Position numbers and translations under genes: made by a program. The notes below the pieces were generated by a model that ran no database searches, was not told the origin of the DNA, and worked only from the letters and a program-made list of their open reading frames with translations. From positions 1-64,000 of the forward strand of contig CP051187.1 in assembly GCA_038087035.1 (NCBI GenBank): a DNA stretch of 64,000 nt. Direction: 5' to 3'. This stretch comes from Gloeotrichia echinulata CP02. GTDB taxonomy: Bacteria; Cyanobacteriota; Cyanobacteriia; Cyanobacteriales; Nostocaceae. Shown in pieces: positions 52,335 to 61,768 of this stretch; within the stretch, counting starts at the first letter, position 1; the number at the start of each line of letters is the position of its first letter.

Positions 52335-52907
52335 TTATTGGTTCGTTAACCCAAGTTCGGTAACAACAGCTTGTAAAGGTTTATCCCAAGGTTGAAGAGG
52401 TAATTGAGGTAAATAGGCAAAATCAAACACAATTCCTATAGTCGGCTTTGTCATCCACTCTTTTTGACTGAGCAAGCGATCGTAATATCCGCCACCATAA
52501 CCCAAGCGATATCCTTGATAGTCGCAAGCGACACTAGGGACGAGAATCAAGTCTACTTCCGCAGGATCTACGATTGGGGTGTCGGGATGGGGTTCAGTAA
52601 TACCATAGGCGCCGATTTCTATAGAGTCATTATCTGTCCAGATATGCCAACACAAGGATTTACCAACGCAGCGAGGAAATCCCCAACGGTGCTTGGTGTC
52701 TTGCAATAGTGGACTGAGGTCTGGTTCTTGGCGAAAACTGAAGTAACTAAGTATTGTTTTTGCTTCGGTAAACAAAACAGAGGTTTGCAGTTGCGTGCAA
52801 ATGCGATCGCTTTTTTCTCTCCACTCTCCACTGGGCATTGATTGACGTGTTTTGAGCAGAGTACGACGGAGTTTTGTTTTATCTAGTTGACGAACAACTT
52901 TGTTCAC
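52335..52907 (-). CDS. 5-formyltetrahydrofolate cyclo-ligase
   Basis: A 190-residue enzyme converting 5-formyl-THF to 5,10-methenyl-THF with ATP. The family signs are the basic N-terminus KTKLRRTLLKTR, the helix SDRICTQLQTSVLF, and the strongly conserved LILVPSVACDYQGYRLGYGG and GYYDRLL near the C-terminus. It starts with GTG. It belongs to one-carbon metabolism and stands alone, 240 bp from hemB. Confidence 0.93.
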   Translation of the reverse strand: MNKVVRQLDKTKLRRTLLKTRQSMPSGEWREKSDRICTQLQTSVLFTEAKTILSYFSFRQEPDLSPLLQDTKHRWGFPRCVGKSLCWHIWTDNDSIEIGAYGITEPHPDTPIVDPAEVDLILVPSVACDYQGYRLGYGGGYYDRLLSQKEWMTKPTIGIVFDFAYLPQLPLQPWDKPLQAVVTELGLTNQ

Positions 52908-52973
52908 GAAACAGATAAAAATTATTGGTAATTACAGTTAGTAGATTTATGGACAAATATCCGAATCGCTACT

Positions 52974-53222
52974 TTACCCGGAGTAATCCGAGAAGGGCAA
53001 ACTGCAATATATTGGAGAAACACATTTGCGAAAATCTCTCCTTACCGTGTAATATCCCCACTGGGGAAACTCTTGATTGGTAACACTGACTGGGACAGAA
53101 TCAGTAGCCTCTGGAGCAGAAATGTTTTGAGCAGATACTTTGGAGAAAAATCCGTTGCTAACAATTAAAGTGCCTAATAGGGGAATGATTGCGTATTTGT
53201 GGTTAAGTAATCTTTTGTTCAT
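52974..53222 (-). CDS. Small secreted protein, possibly truncated
   Basis: An 82-residue protein with a signal peptide (NHKYAIIPLLGTLIVSNGFF, cleavage near KVSA-Q). The mature 45 residues end WGYYTVRRDFRKCVSPIYCS, which resembles the start of DUF6748-type secreted proteins (YYTVRRD...C). Those are longer, so this may be a truncated version; the downstream frames give no continuation I can recognise. Confidence 0.5.
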   Translation of the reverse strand: MNKRLLNHKYAIIPLLGTLIVSNGFFSKVSAQNISAPEATDSVPVSVTNQEFPQWGYYTVRRDFRKCVSPIYCSLPFSDYSG

Positions 53223-53505
53223 AAAAGCTTAGAAAATTTTTCCAAGTGCAAGAAGAATAATACCACGACACAGCACCAGAATTATGTTCTCGTGCGAGAG
53301 CTGCCTTACCTTTTTGGCTAATTAATTAATTTTACTTATATGTTTTAAAAAACGTATCAAAGAATACAATTTGTTTAGGACTTAATCACCCAAAATTTCG
53401 ATAAGAATATTGCAGAGAAAAAAACCTGTAACAAACTCGACTAAATTAAAACGCAAAATCCGTTAACTTAAGGAAAGCCATCAATGTAATTCAGGCTACA
53501 TACAG

Positions 53506-54447
53506 ATGCGACTAGAGCAGTTGCAAGCCTTTCTGGCGATCGCAGAAACCGGCAGTTTTCAACAAGCAGCAAAAAAATGTGCTGTTACGCAATCGACTAT
53601 CAGTCGCCAAATTCAGGCATTGGAAGCGTATTTAGGGGTAGAATTGTTTCATAGAACAACTCACGCTAAGTTAACCCTTGGCGGTGAACGGTTGCTACCC
53701 CGTGTCCGCAAAATTTGCCAAGAGTGGCAAATTGCCACAGATGAATTGGCGGATTTAATGGCAGGTAAGCAGCCAGAACTTTGCATTGCGTCCATTCACT
53801 CACTATGTTCTTCTTACTTGCCACCAGTGTTACAAAAATTTTGTCATGATTATCCCCAAGTGCAACTGCGGGTGACATCATTGGGTAGCGATCGCGCTTT
53901 AAAAGTCCTCAAAGATGGCTTGGTAGATCTGGCAATTGTGATGAATAATCGCTTTTTAACTACTGGCAGAGAAATGGTAGTAGAAACACTATATGATGAA
54001 CCGATAGAAGTCCTGACTGGTGCTAATCATCCCCTAGCCCAATATGAATATATCCCTTGGTCAGAACTAATTCGTTACCCGCAAGTGGTTTTTAAAGATG
54101 GCTATGGGATGCAACGTCTAGTCCAAGAGAGATTTGATCGATTGGAAGCTAAACTCCATGCGGCTTTGGAGGTGAATACCCTAGATGCTTTTCGGGGAGT
54201 TGTGCGTCAAGGAGAATTGATAGCTTTGTTACCTCACTCAGCTTTAGTGGAAGCACGTCTTGACCCTACTCTGGCGATTCGTCCCCTAGCTAGTAATAGT
54301 GCTACACCTGACTGTTCGGGCTTGACTCGTCGCGTAGTGATGGTAACAACTCAAGACCGGCTACAGATTCCCCCCATCCAGCATTTTTGGCACCTCGTGC
54401 GGGAATACATCCCACTCCAACTTGATCAGCAGCTAACTGCTTCATAA
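53506..54447 (+). CDS. LysR-type transcriptional regulator
   Basis: A 313-residue LysR regulator. The N-terminal winged helix is canonical (MRLEQLQAFLAIAETGSFQQ, then TQSTISRQIQALEAYLGVEL), followed by the effector-binding domain (CIASIHSLCSSYLPPVLQKF, RYPQVVFKDGYG). The N-terminus is very like that of PacR-type regulators of carbon assimilation and photosynthesis in Anabaena, so that identity is possible but not proven. No divergent target gene is close: the upstream gene is 283 bp away. Confidence 0.92.
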   Translation: MRLEQLQAFLAIAETGSFQQAAKKCAVTQSTISRQIQALEAYLGVELFHRTTHAKLTLGGERLLPRVRKICQEWQIATDELADLMAGKQPELCIASIHSLCSSYLPPVLQKFCHDYPQVQLRVTSLGSDRALKVLKDGLVDLAIVMNNRFLTTGREMVVETLYDEPIEVLTGANHPLAQYEYIPWSELIRYPQVVFKDGYGMQRLVQERFDRLEAKLHAALEVNTLDAFRGVVRQGELIALLPHSALVEARLDPTLAIRPLASNSATPDCSGLTRRVVMVTTQDRLQIPPIQHFWHLVREYIPLQLDQQLTAS

Positions 54448-54449
54448 AT

Positions 54450-54606
54450 GTCATTTGTCATTGGTAAATACAAATGACCAATGACCAATGACAAACAACA
54501 AATAACAAATAACAAACAACCAATGACAAACAACCAATGACAAATGACAAATGACAAATGACAAATGACAAATAACAAATAACAAATGACAAATGACAAA
54601 TAACAA
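54450..54606. repeat. STRR array (AAATGAC, AACAAAT) running into a start codon
   Basis: About twenty heptamers of CAAATGAC/CAATGAC/AACAAAT type. The ATG at 54607 belongs to the last unit (ACAAATGAGTAATG). Confidence 0.88.
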
Positions 54607-55656
54607 ATGAGTAATGTATTTAGGGAATTTTTGCAGAAGGTAGGGAGTGGAAACCACACAACAAAGGATTTAACCCGAAAAGAAGCAGCTACAGCTACGA
54701 AGATGATGCTGCTGGGTGAAGCGACACCAGCGCAAATTGGAGCTTTTTTGATTGCTCATCGCATCAAGCGTCCCACGGGGGAAGAGTTAGCGGGAATGTT
54801 AGATGCTTACGATGAATTAGGTCCTAAATTGCTACCTATTGCCTCTGGACGACCGGTGATAGTGTTTGGTATCCCCTATGATGGTAGAACCCGGACTGCA
54901 CCAATTAGCCCGGTAACAGCTTTGTTATTAGCTGCTGCTGGACAACCAGTGGTCATGCATGGTGGCGATCGCTTACCTACTAAATACGGACTACCCTTGG
55001 TTGAAATTTGGCAAGGTTTAGGGGTTGATTGGACTAGTTTACCACTAGCAAATACTCAACAGGTGTTTGCACAAACGGGAATCGGCTTTGTTTATACGCC
55101 ACAGCACTTTCCCTTAACTCAAACTATTTGGCAATATCGGGACCAACTCGGTAAACGTCCCCCCTTGGCAACAATGGAGCTAATTTGGTGTCCTTATGCT
55201 GGGGATGCTCATATTATTGCCGGCTTTGTCCATCCGCCCACCGAAGGGATGTTTCAAACTGCTTTGGCACTGAGGGGCATGACAAAATTGACAACCGTCA
55301 AAGGATTGGAAGGTAGTTGCGACTTACCACGTGATCGTACAGCAATTATTGGCTTATGTCAACCACCCCAGGATATAGAACGGTGGCTACTTGTGCCTCA
55401 TGAATACGGCTTTACTACCAAAAATGTATCCCTTGGTACTCCTGAAGAATTATTTGCCGATATCCAGTCAATTTTGGCAGGTAATCCTGGAGAACTCAAG
55501 CAAACAGCCTTATGGAATGGTGGATTTTACCTGTGGCAAAGTGGTATATGTCAAGATATGCGAGCAGGTTTAGCTAAGGCAGAAGAGTTAATTGCCAATG
55601 GTGCAGTAGCTGCCAAACTCCAACAACTTCACGCATATCAAACTCCGATTCTTTAA
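54607..55656 (+). CDS. Anthranilate phosphoribosyltransferase-like protein (TrpD2 type)
   Basis: A 349-residue protein of the TrpD superfamily. The helical N-domain (LTRKEAATATKMMLLGEATP, GAFLIAHRIKRPTGEELAGM) is clear. However, the PRPP-binding glycine motif of true TrpD (GTGGD) is replaced by GIPYDGRTRTAPISPVTALL. It fits the TrpD2/YbiB group, whose members bind nucleic acid and lack TrpD activity. The first codons come from an STRR. uvrC follows 47 bp downstream in the same direction, so a DNA-related role shared with uvrC is conceivable. Confidence 0.85.
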   Translation: MSNVFREFLQKVGSGNHTTKDLTRKEAATATKMMLLGEATPAQIGAFLIAHRIKRPTGEELAGMLDAYDELGPKLLPIASGRPVIVFGIPYDGRTRTAPISPVTALLLAAAGQPVVMHGGDRLPTKYGLPLVEIWQGLGVDWTSLPLANTQQVFAQTGIGFVYTPQHFPLTQTIWQYRDQLGKRPPLATMELIWCPYAGDAHIIAGFVHPPTEGMFQTALALRGMTKLTTVKGLEGSCDLPRDRTAIIGLCQPPQDIERWLLVPHEYGFTTKNVSLGTPEELFADIQSILAGNPGELKQTALWNGGFYLWQSGICQDMRAGLAKAEELIANGAVAAKLQQLHAYQTPIL

Positions 55657-55703
55657 TTTTCGTATCTAAATTGCAAATGTCTGATTATATTTGACTATGT
55701 GAT

Positions 55704-57659
55704 TTGGAACTATCTCAATTTTCATTTTCCTTAGATGTGGCAAAATCTACTCAGAGACTAACACTGGTTAAAGATCCAGAACAGCTAGAAAGCCGTCTAG
55801 CCGAAATTCCACCGGAACCTGGTGTCTATTTCATGCGGGACAGAGATGATCGCATTATATATATAGGTAAATCTCGTAAATTGCGATCGCGTGTTCGTTC
55901 CTATTTCCGGGATGGGTACAACAAAACTGAACGCATTACCACAATGGTAAAGCAGGTGACAGAAATTGAATTCATCGTCACCGATACTGAAGCCGAAGCT
56001 TTGGTGTTGGAAGCCAATTTGATTAAGCAGCATCAGCCCTACTTTAATGTACTGCTGAAGGATGATAAAAAATATCCTTATATCTGTATCACTTGGTCAG
56101 AGAACTATCCTCGGATTTTCATCACCCGTAAACGTCAATTAGGCAAAGAAAAAGATAAATTTTACGGACCTTATACAGATTCTGGTCTATTACGAGAAAT
56201 CTTACATCTGTGTAAGCGCATTTTTCCATTGCGACAACGACCCCAACCATTATTTAAAGACCGTCCATGCTTGAATTATGATTTAGAACGCTGTCCGGGT
56301 GTGTGTCAACAGCTGATTTCACCAGAAGAATACCGCAAAATCGTGCAAAAGGTGGCGATGGTCTTCCAAGGTCGAACTCAGGAATTGATTGATATCTTGA
56401 CTCCACAGATGGAAAAAGCCGCCGAGGCGCTAAATTTTGAGTCAGCAGCGCGGATTCGTGATCAAATTACCGGCTTACAGTCCCTGACTGCAAATCAAAA
56501 GGTTTCCCTACCTAATGATACAGTTTCACGGGATGCGATCGCCCTGGCAACTGACGCACAACACGCCTGCATTCAATTATTCCAGATTCGGGCTGGTCAA
56601 TTGGTAGGACGTTTGGCGTTTGTCGCGAATGTACCCCCCCTTTCATCTCCCCCGTTAACGGGGGGGAACGAGGAGGGGTTAATGGGAGCTATTTTACAAC
56701 GAGTTTTAGAAGAACATTACCAAACTGCCGACGCTGTAGAAATTCCTCTAGAAATTTTGGTACAGCATGAATTAGTCGATGGGGAAATATTAGCGGATGT
56801 CTTGACGCAGCGCAAAGGAAAAAAAGTGACGATTTTAACTCCCCAACGACAAACTAAGGCAGAATTAATTGAGATGGTAGAGCGAAATGCCCAGTATGAA
56901 TTACAAAGAATGCAAAAATTGGGCGATCGCAATCACCAAGCCATGCAAGATTTAGCCGCTATTCTCGATTTACCCGAATTACCCCACCGCATCGAAGGTT
57001 ATGATATTTCTCATATTCAAGGGTCAAATGCGGTAGCTTCTCAAGTTGTGTTTATCGATGGTTTACCCGCCAAACAACACTATCGTCACTACAAAATTAA
57101 AAATCCCACTGTCACCACCGGACACTCCGATGATTTCGCCAGTCTTGCAGAAGTTATTCAGCGTCGGTTCCGCAAGTATGGGGAAGATCCACAATTATCA
57201 CGATTTGGTAATTCTGACTGGCCTGATTTAATTATGATTGATGGTGGTAAAGGTCAATTATCATCAGTTATCGCCGTCTTACAAGAAATGAATTTGTTGG
57301 AAGACTTGCGAGTTGTTAGTTTAGCCAAGCAGCGCGAAGAAATTTTTTTACCAGGAGAATCTCAACCTTTAGAAACTGATTCAGAACAACCTGGAGTCCA
57401 GTTATTGCGAAGATTGCGGGATGAAGCACACCGATTTGCTGTTAGTTTCCATCGCCAGCAACGCAGTGACAAATTGACGCGATCGCGTTTAGATGAAATT
57501 CCTGGTTTGGGACACTATCGACAAAAGCAACTTTTGGGGCATTTTCGCTCTGTTGATTATATCCGACAAGCAACACCCGCACAACTGGCTGAAGTTTCGG
57601 GAATTGGTCCGGTTTTGGCTCAAGAAATTTACGATTATTTTCATCGAAATATTGGGTAG
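55704..57659 (+). CDS. uvrC: Excinuclease ABC subunit C
   Basis: UvrC makes both incisions in nucleotide excision repair. The 651-residue protein has the GIY-YIG nuclease (PGVYFMRDRDDRIIYIGKSR, about 39-58), the UvrB-interacting UVR motif (EALNFESAARIRDQI, near 245), the RNase H-like domain (GYDISHIQGSNAVASQVVF; LIMIDGGKGQLS) and C-terminal helix-hairpin-helices (LDEIPGLGHYRQKQLLGHF; EVSGIGPVLAQEIYDYF). The start is TTG at 55704; a GTG 12 codons later is possible. A segment near residues 311-326 (PPLSSPPLTGGNEEGL) is encoded by a C/G-rich palindrome and looks like an in-frame repeat insertion. Confidence 0.96.
   Translation: MELSQFSFSLDVAKSTQRLTLVKDPEQLESRLAEIPPEPGVYFMRDRDDRIIYIGKSRKLRSRVRSYFRDGYNKTERITTMVKQVTEIEFIVTDTEAEALVLEANLIKQHQPYFNVLLKDDKKYPYICITWSENYPRIFITRKRQLGKEKDKFYGPYTDSGLLREILHLCKRIFPLRQRPQPLFKDRPCLNYDLERCPGVCQQLISPEEYRKIVQKVAMVFQGRTQELIDILTPQMEKAAEALNFESAARIRDQITGLQSLTANQKVSLPNDTVSRDAIALATDAQHACIQLFQIRAGQLVGRLAFVANVPPLSSPPLTGGNEEGLMGAILQRVLEEHYQTADAVEIPLEILVQHELVDGEILADVLTQRKGKKVTILTPQRQTKAELIEMVERNAQYELQRMQKLGDRNHQAMQDLAAILDLPELPHRIEGYDISHIQGSNAVASQVVFIDGLPAKQHYRHYKIKNPTVTTGHSDDFASLAEVIQRRFRKYGEDPQLSRFGNSDWPDLIMIDGGKGQLSSVIAVLQEMNLLEDLRVVSLAKQREEIFLPGESQPLETDSEQPGVQLLRRLRDEAHRFAVSFHRQQRSDKLTRSRLDEIPGLGHYRQKQLLGHFRSVDYIRQATPAQLAEVSGIGPVLAQEIYDYFHRNIG
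56634..56684 (+). repeat. Palindromic repeat inserted in uvrC
   Basis: CCCCCGTTAACGGGGG (56649-56664) is a perfect palindrome, bracketed by CCCCCCCTTTCATCT and AACGAGGAGGGGTTAA. It is of the dispersed C-rich palindrome type and keeps the reading frame. Confidence 0.75.
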
Positions 57660-57930
57660 AAACCCCGTCCTATAAGGACGGCTTGATCATCCCTTGCGGG
57701 ATCTAGTTTTTGAGTGGAGATAATCCCAGGAACTAGAAAACCTGTTTAAGTCCCTTCGCCCAACGCAGCTAAGATGTCCTTTCTACAAGCAACCGAGCCA
57801 ATCGGTTTTAAAGATAGTCCGAACTAGGGAAGTATTCGGAAGTTTGTACCAAGCTGAGTCTCAAAGGGCTATTCACTTCTTACGTTGGAATAATTGGCTA
57901 TTCCAATCCCCGTTCTTTGAGGACGGGGTT
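57660..57930. other. IS605-like non-coding element with hairpin at each end
   Basis: About 270 bp with CCGTCC-TATAA-GGACGG (57665-57681) at one end and CCCCGTTCTTTGAGGACGGGG (57908-57928) at the other, followed by TTAGTGAAC. The inside has further hairpins (CATCCCTTGCGGGAT; GCCAATCGG-type) and no ORF. It could be a non-autonomous IS200/IS605 derivative or a structured RNA, starting at the uvrC stop. Confidence 0.5.
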
Positions 57931-57942
57931 AGTGAACCTGTC

Positions 57943-58066
57943 TAAGAGGATGTTTTAAAAGTCGCAAAATATACTATAAATCTTTCTATCCTACAAGGGA
58001 CTAGGGCTGGGGCTTAGGTTTAGCAGATTTTGCTGTTATTAATAATACTTTTAAAACATCCTCTTA
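57943..58066. repeat. 124-bp MITE with perfect 20-bp inverted ends
   Basis: TAAGAGGATGTTTTAAAAGT (57943-57962) is exactly inverted at 58047-58066. No coding potential. The element at 7674-7818 has similar ends. Confidence 0.9.
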
Positions 58067-58818
58067 CCAACGCCAAAAATTTTTTTTTGAGAAATGGAAT
58101 ATTTGGTCGCGGAAGATGAAATAATAATAGAAGTTGATTATAATGGGGTGTGACTTGCGTTAAAAATTTTAGCATACCCCCATTATTAAGCTTTCTCTTA
58201 GAATACCAGAAAATCGGCGTCAAAAAAAGCCCTTCTCTCAAAAAAAACTCAAAAATTTGCAGCGACATTTCCCAAAAGCTTTCGGATCACAAGGGACTTC
58301 ACGGATGCGATCGCCTAGAAGAAGACAGTTCCAATCTGGCGTTGCTGAATTTTCGTCAATCAAGAAATTGTATTTTTCAATATAATTAAATGCCTGTAGC
58401 AGAGTTTCTGCTCGATATCAGATACGAAGAAATATTAAGGAAAGATTAAAAACAAATATTCTGTAACTAAATATACAGTTTTTTTATGAGATTAATTTTT
58501 AACTATCAATACAGCTTTATAACTTGGTATAACAAAAAATCAGGTTATCTCAAGGCATTAGTAATGGGGATCAGTAAATATCTAAGGAATGATTACATCA
58601 AAAATTAATTTATCATCATACTTTAGATGTATAAATTAATAAAAAAATTAGTAAAATAAATGACAGGTATCATTTTTTCATTTTCAAAGTTAATTTTTCA
58701 TTTTAAATAATTAGCCCACTATAGTGGCTTTTTATTAAGTTTTGTCTAATCGGGATATTTACCTGTTTATTTTGCTGTTTTTTTCCAACCATAAATCATT
58801 ACAATCAGAGGTTTTAAA
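58067..58818. other. AT-rich gene-free region
   Basis: 750 bp; the small frames on both strands (around 58020-58389) are AT-rich and lack motifs. Nothing recognisable except the leader of the next gene. Confidence 0.45.
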
Positions 58819-59007
58819 ATGCAGATAGTACAAAAAATTTGCTGTCCAAACTGCGGTAGTAAAGCGGAGCGTTATTATATATCTGATAGCGAAATAACTC
58901 GGACACAATGCCCAACTTGTGATTACTTGATGATTAGTTGCACCCGCACTGGTAGAGTAATTGAAGCTTATGCGCCAGGTATTCACAAAAAATCACGGGT
59001 CGTGTAG
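58819..59007 (+). CDS. Small zinc-ribbon protein
   Basis: A 62-residue protein with two CxxC pairs (CCPNCGSKAERYYI and QCPTCDYLMISC), a classic zinc ribbon. Conserved across filamentous cyanobacteria, where it is often mislabelled as PriA helicase on the strength of the zinc ribbon alone. The tail (TGRVIEAYAPGIHKKSR) is basic. A leader-like AGAGGTTTTAAA precedes the ATG. Function unknown; nucleic-acid or protein binding is likely. Confidence 0.8.
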   Translation: MQIVQKICCPNCGSKAERYYISDSEITRTQCPTCDYLMISCTRTGRVIEAYAPGIHKKSRVV

Positions 59008-59139
59008 AAGCCACTTAGCTTTAGACAGTGGAGGAAACACGCCACGGCTTGTTTTAACAAGTGTGGAAAATGATATAATCAAATTGTGAGTAGGAATAAC
59101 CATCTACGTGTTGAAGTGTTTTGTAAGGAGTAACCCCTG

Positions 59140-59295
59140 ATTTACCTCGCATCCGCACAAGTTGCGACCCTGGGTAAACAAGTAATGGGAAAACATGGAG
59201 CGTACCTAACTGGCGTTGTGATGGACTCGGAAAACAAAAAAAAAGTAAGCGCAATTGCAATACCTGTGTTATTGCTAATTGTTTTGAGCGTCTAG
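59140..59295 (+). CDS. Possible small membrane protein, non-ATG start
   Basis: An open frame of 51 codons preceded by AAGGAG at 59125-59130. The first possible starts are ATT (59140) or CTG (59137); an ATG is at codon 16 (59185). The predicted product ends with one hydrophobic helix (SAIAIPVLLLIVLSV) after a Lys-rich stretch. No homology is recognised. The 432-bp spacer 59008-59439 has no other candidate. Speculative. Confidence 0.22.
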   Translation: MYLASAQVATLGKQVMGKHGAYLTGVVMDSENKKKVSAIAIPVLLLIVLSV

Positions 59296-59439
59296 GGGAA
59301 TATTTGACTATCCCTTTTAAGCAGGTCTTAAAGAATCTGCGTGTCTTCTCACTCGGGGAGACGCCAAGGGAGAACAGACCGCAGAGTGTCAAGCGAGAAA
59401 GTAATTTGAGTTAGGAGTTTCTAACTCCTAATTCATAAC

Positions 59440-60504
59440 TCATAAATTTTCTTGACTCGTTCTCAATTGTCCACAAGCAGCATCAGCTTCTAAACCACGG
59501 GAGTAGCGGACACTTACAGCAATTTGTTGCTGCTTGAGGATGTTAACAAAGGCTTGAATACGATCACGGTTTGGGCGTTTGTAGTCTACTTCATCAATGG
59601 GGTTGTAGGGAATCAAATTTACATGACTTTGAAAACCGCGCAGACATTTTGCCAATTGTAATGCATGTTGTGGCAAATCGTTGACACCGGCGAGCAGAAT
59701 ATATTCAAACGTTACACGTCGTCCAGTGATTTCGACATATTCCCGACATTCCGCCAGCAAATCTTCCAAAGGATAAGAATGGGCGCTGGGTATCAATTGT
59801 TCTCGCAGTGGTTGATTGGGCGCGTGGAGACTGACCGCGAGAGTGATTTGCAAATGATGTTGGGCGAGTTGATGAATGCGATCGCGTATACCTACAGTAG
59901 AGACAGTCAGCGATCGCTGTCCAATACCGACATCTTGATTTAAACATTTCAGGGCTGCTAAAACATGATCAGTATTGAGCAACGGTTCACCCATACCCAT
60001 GAATACTACATGACTCACCCGCTGCTGAAAATCTTCAGAGACAGTCAACACCTGATCAACAATTTCATGGCGTCCCAGGTTGCGTTTGTAGCCTCCCTTC
60101 CCCGTAGCACAGAAATCACAGGCCATTGGACAACCCACCTGAGTCGAGACGCAGACTGTTAAACGCTTGTCGCTGGGAATACCAACAGTTTCAATAATTA
60201 GCCCATCTGTAAGTCGCAGCAGATATTTAACAGTGCCATCGGGCGCCATAGAGCGGTAGTGTAGAGTTGAGCGCCCAATGGGGACTTCTGCAACTTCAGC
60301 ACGCCAATTTTTGGAAAAGACAGAGATATCAGACAGCGATCGCACTCCTTTGTGATATAGCCAATCATGTAGCTGCTTACCTCTATAAGCAGGTTGTCCC
60401 TGTTGCTGTACCCAAGCGGTTAACTCTGGAAGTGAACCACCGAGGAGGGGGGGAATCGATTCTAATTTTCCGGGATTGGGTGAGACTTGAGGGGTAGCAG
60501 ACAT
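59440..60504 (-). CDS. rlmN: 23S rRNA (adenine-2503-C2)-methyltransferase RlmN
   Basis: RlmN is a radical-SAM enzyme that methylates A2503 of 23S rRNA and A37 of some tRNAs. The 354-residue protein has the 4Fe-4S cysteine motif CPMACDFC (Cys125, 129, 132), the SAM site GMGEPLLN and the C-terminal cysteine (about 345, EADAACGQLR) that forms the methylated enzyme intermediate. The N-terminal helical region contains PAYRGKQLHDWLYHKGVRS. Length normal. Confidence 0.96.
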   Translation of the reverse strand: MSATPQVSPNPGKLESIPPLLGGSLPELTAWVQQQGQPAYRGKQLHDWLYHKGVRSLSDISVFSKNWRAEVAEVPIGRSTLHYRSMAPDGTVKYLLRLTDGLIIETVGIPSDKRLTVCVSTQVGCPMACDFCATGKGGYKRNLGRHEIVDQVLTVSEDFQQRVSHVVFMGMGEPLLNTDHVLAALKCLNQDVGIGQRSLTVSTVGIRDRIHQLAQHHLQITLAVSLHAPNQPLREQLIPSAHSYPLEDLLAECREYVEITGRRVTFEYILLAGVNDLPQHALQLAKCLRGFQSHVNLIPYNPIDEVDYKRPNRDRIQAFVNILKQQQIAVSVRYSRGLEADAACGQLRTSQENL

Positions 60505-60585
60505 AAAAAATCACAAGTTGATGCTGGATCTATAGTAGCCCAGAGTAGGATTTGAGTTTTTAACCTAATTGCGTAATTCCCCCAT

Positions 60586-60783
60586 GCTTCATCTAGACGA
60601 GAGAAATTTCTTAAAGTCAGCACAATTTCGCGGATGCGTTCTGAGCCAACTTTCATCGAAGATAAAATTTTAGCTAAATCATTACTGAGAAATTCGAGGT
60701 CAATATCTTTAATCAATGCTTGAATTTCACTGTTAGTTTGGGGATATTTTTTTTGGTACAGTTTGACTAAAGCCAGTAAATCC
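60586..60783 (-). pseudogene. Histidine-kinase fragment
   Basis: Reads DLLALVKLYQKKYPQTNSEI, then LEFLSNDLAKILSSMKVGSE and LTLRNFSRLDEA. This is the segment after the phospho-acceptor His in cyanobacterial hybrid or PAS kinases. The H-box and the ATPase domain are missing; the frame is lost just after RLDEA. It begins exactly at the end of a 196-bp element, which together with the adjacent permease-PAS fragment suggests one broken gene. Confidence 0.8.
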
Positions 60784-60979
60784 GGCTCTTCCGTACTTAG
60801 CGTGCTGAATTTATTAAATAATCAGATTGAAACCCTTGCAGAGCTAAGATAATAGCCATTATTTTCTGTATTTTATATCATATTGCTAGAAATTAAATTA
60901 TGAACGCCTGTAAGCCTTACTTTTAAAGCAAATTTATAGACTTTAATTGATAATTAAGCACGCTAAGTACGCAAGAACC
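60784..60979 (-). repeat. 196-bp MITE, copy X
   Basis: Starts GGCTCTTCCGTACTTAGCGT and ends ACGCTAAGTACGCAAGAACC: the ends are inverted repeats of some 25-30 bp. The complement matches 61769-61964 over its whole length, with the two copies in opposite orientation. Confidence 0.9.
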
Positions 60980-61768
60980 GATCAAATTATATATCTTGAT
61001 ACCAAACAATAACTCTGTTGCAGGATTTGCCTGATTAATTATCCCATATTCATCAACCACCAAAATAGTATCGACAACAGTATCAAGGGCAGTAATAAAA
61101 ATATTTTCAGCATGTTTGCGGGCTTCATCAATAGCTGCAACCTGTGGTAAACTAGTCCAACAAGCAATTGCCACACTCAAAAAAGCGATCGCCACCAGCA
61201 AAACCACAAAAATATCCTTACTAGCATCACTAAGGTTATTACTTAAAATCCCCTTCAGCAGCCATGTGATAATCATAGCAATGCAGACCAATAGCAGCAA
61301 AACTATCACCTGAGTTGCTACAAAATCTTGTTTCGGATTATAGGTTTGTTGAGACTGTTTTTTTATCCACCATTGGGGGCGAAATGGTCCCCAGGGAATC
61401 AGACGAATCATCAAATCGATAATCATAATAGCGATTGGTAACAGCACCCCTACAGTCCAATCTTGCCAGCCCCAAGCCCAGCCACCAATAAAAAAGACAA
61501 CAGCCTCCATAAAGAAAATACCTAAAGACCACCAGGGAGCCAACACTTGCGGATGCTTGCGCCGTAACCACATTCCCAGATGAAGGCACATCATCGCCAC
61601 CACGTAGCTAGTATCAGTCACCATGACTATGCGGGATACGTCTCCCCAAAGCAAACAGATGAGGCTGAGTAGAAGCGTAAACACCAAACTGGGAACAAGT
61701 ACACCACGACGAGATAAAACAGTAAATACAGGAGCTAAATAACCATCAAGAGCTAGCTGGTAAAATAT
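60980..61768 (-). pseudogene. Permease-PAS part of a broken sensor kinase
   Basis: About 263 codons. The first part resembles the C-terminal half of an APC-type amino-acid permease (GYLAPVFTVLSRRGVLVPSL plus five or six hydrophobic helices), and then a PAS domain (ILVVDEYGIINQANPATELL and FG). Both edges lie exactly at 196-bp elements; the N-terminal half of the permease is absent and the PAS end, H-box and start are lost. Permease-fused histidine kinases occur in cyanobacteria. Non-functional in this form. Confidence 0.78.

Noticed and set aside
54426..54659. Minus-strand frames rich in FVICHLS repeats
   Set aside because: STRR translation artefacts upstream of the TrpD2-like gene.
58020..58389. 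Small overlapping frames on both strands after uvrC
   Set aside because: AT-rich, Phe/Leu/Lys-biased, partly inside a MITE end; no start signals.
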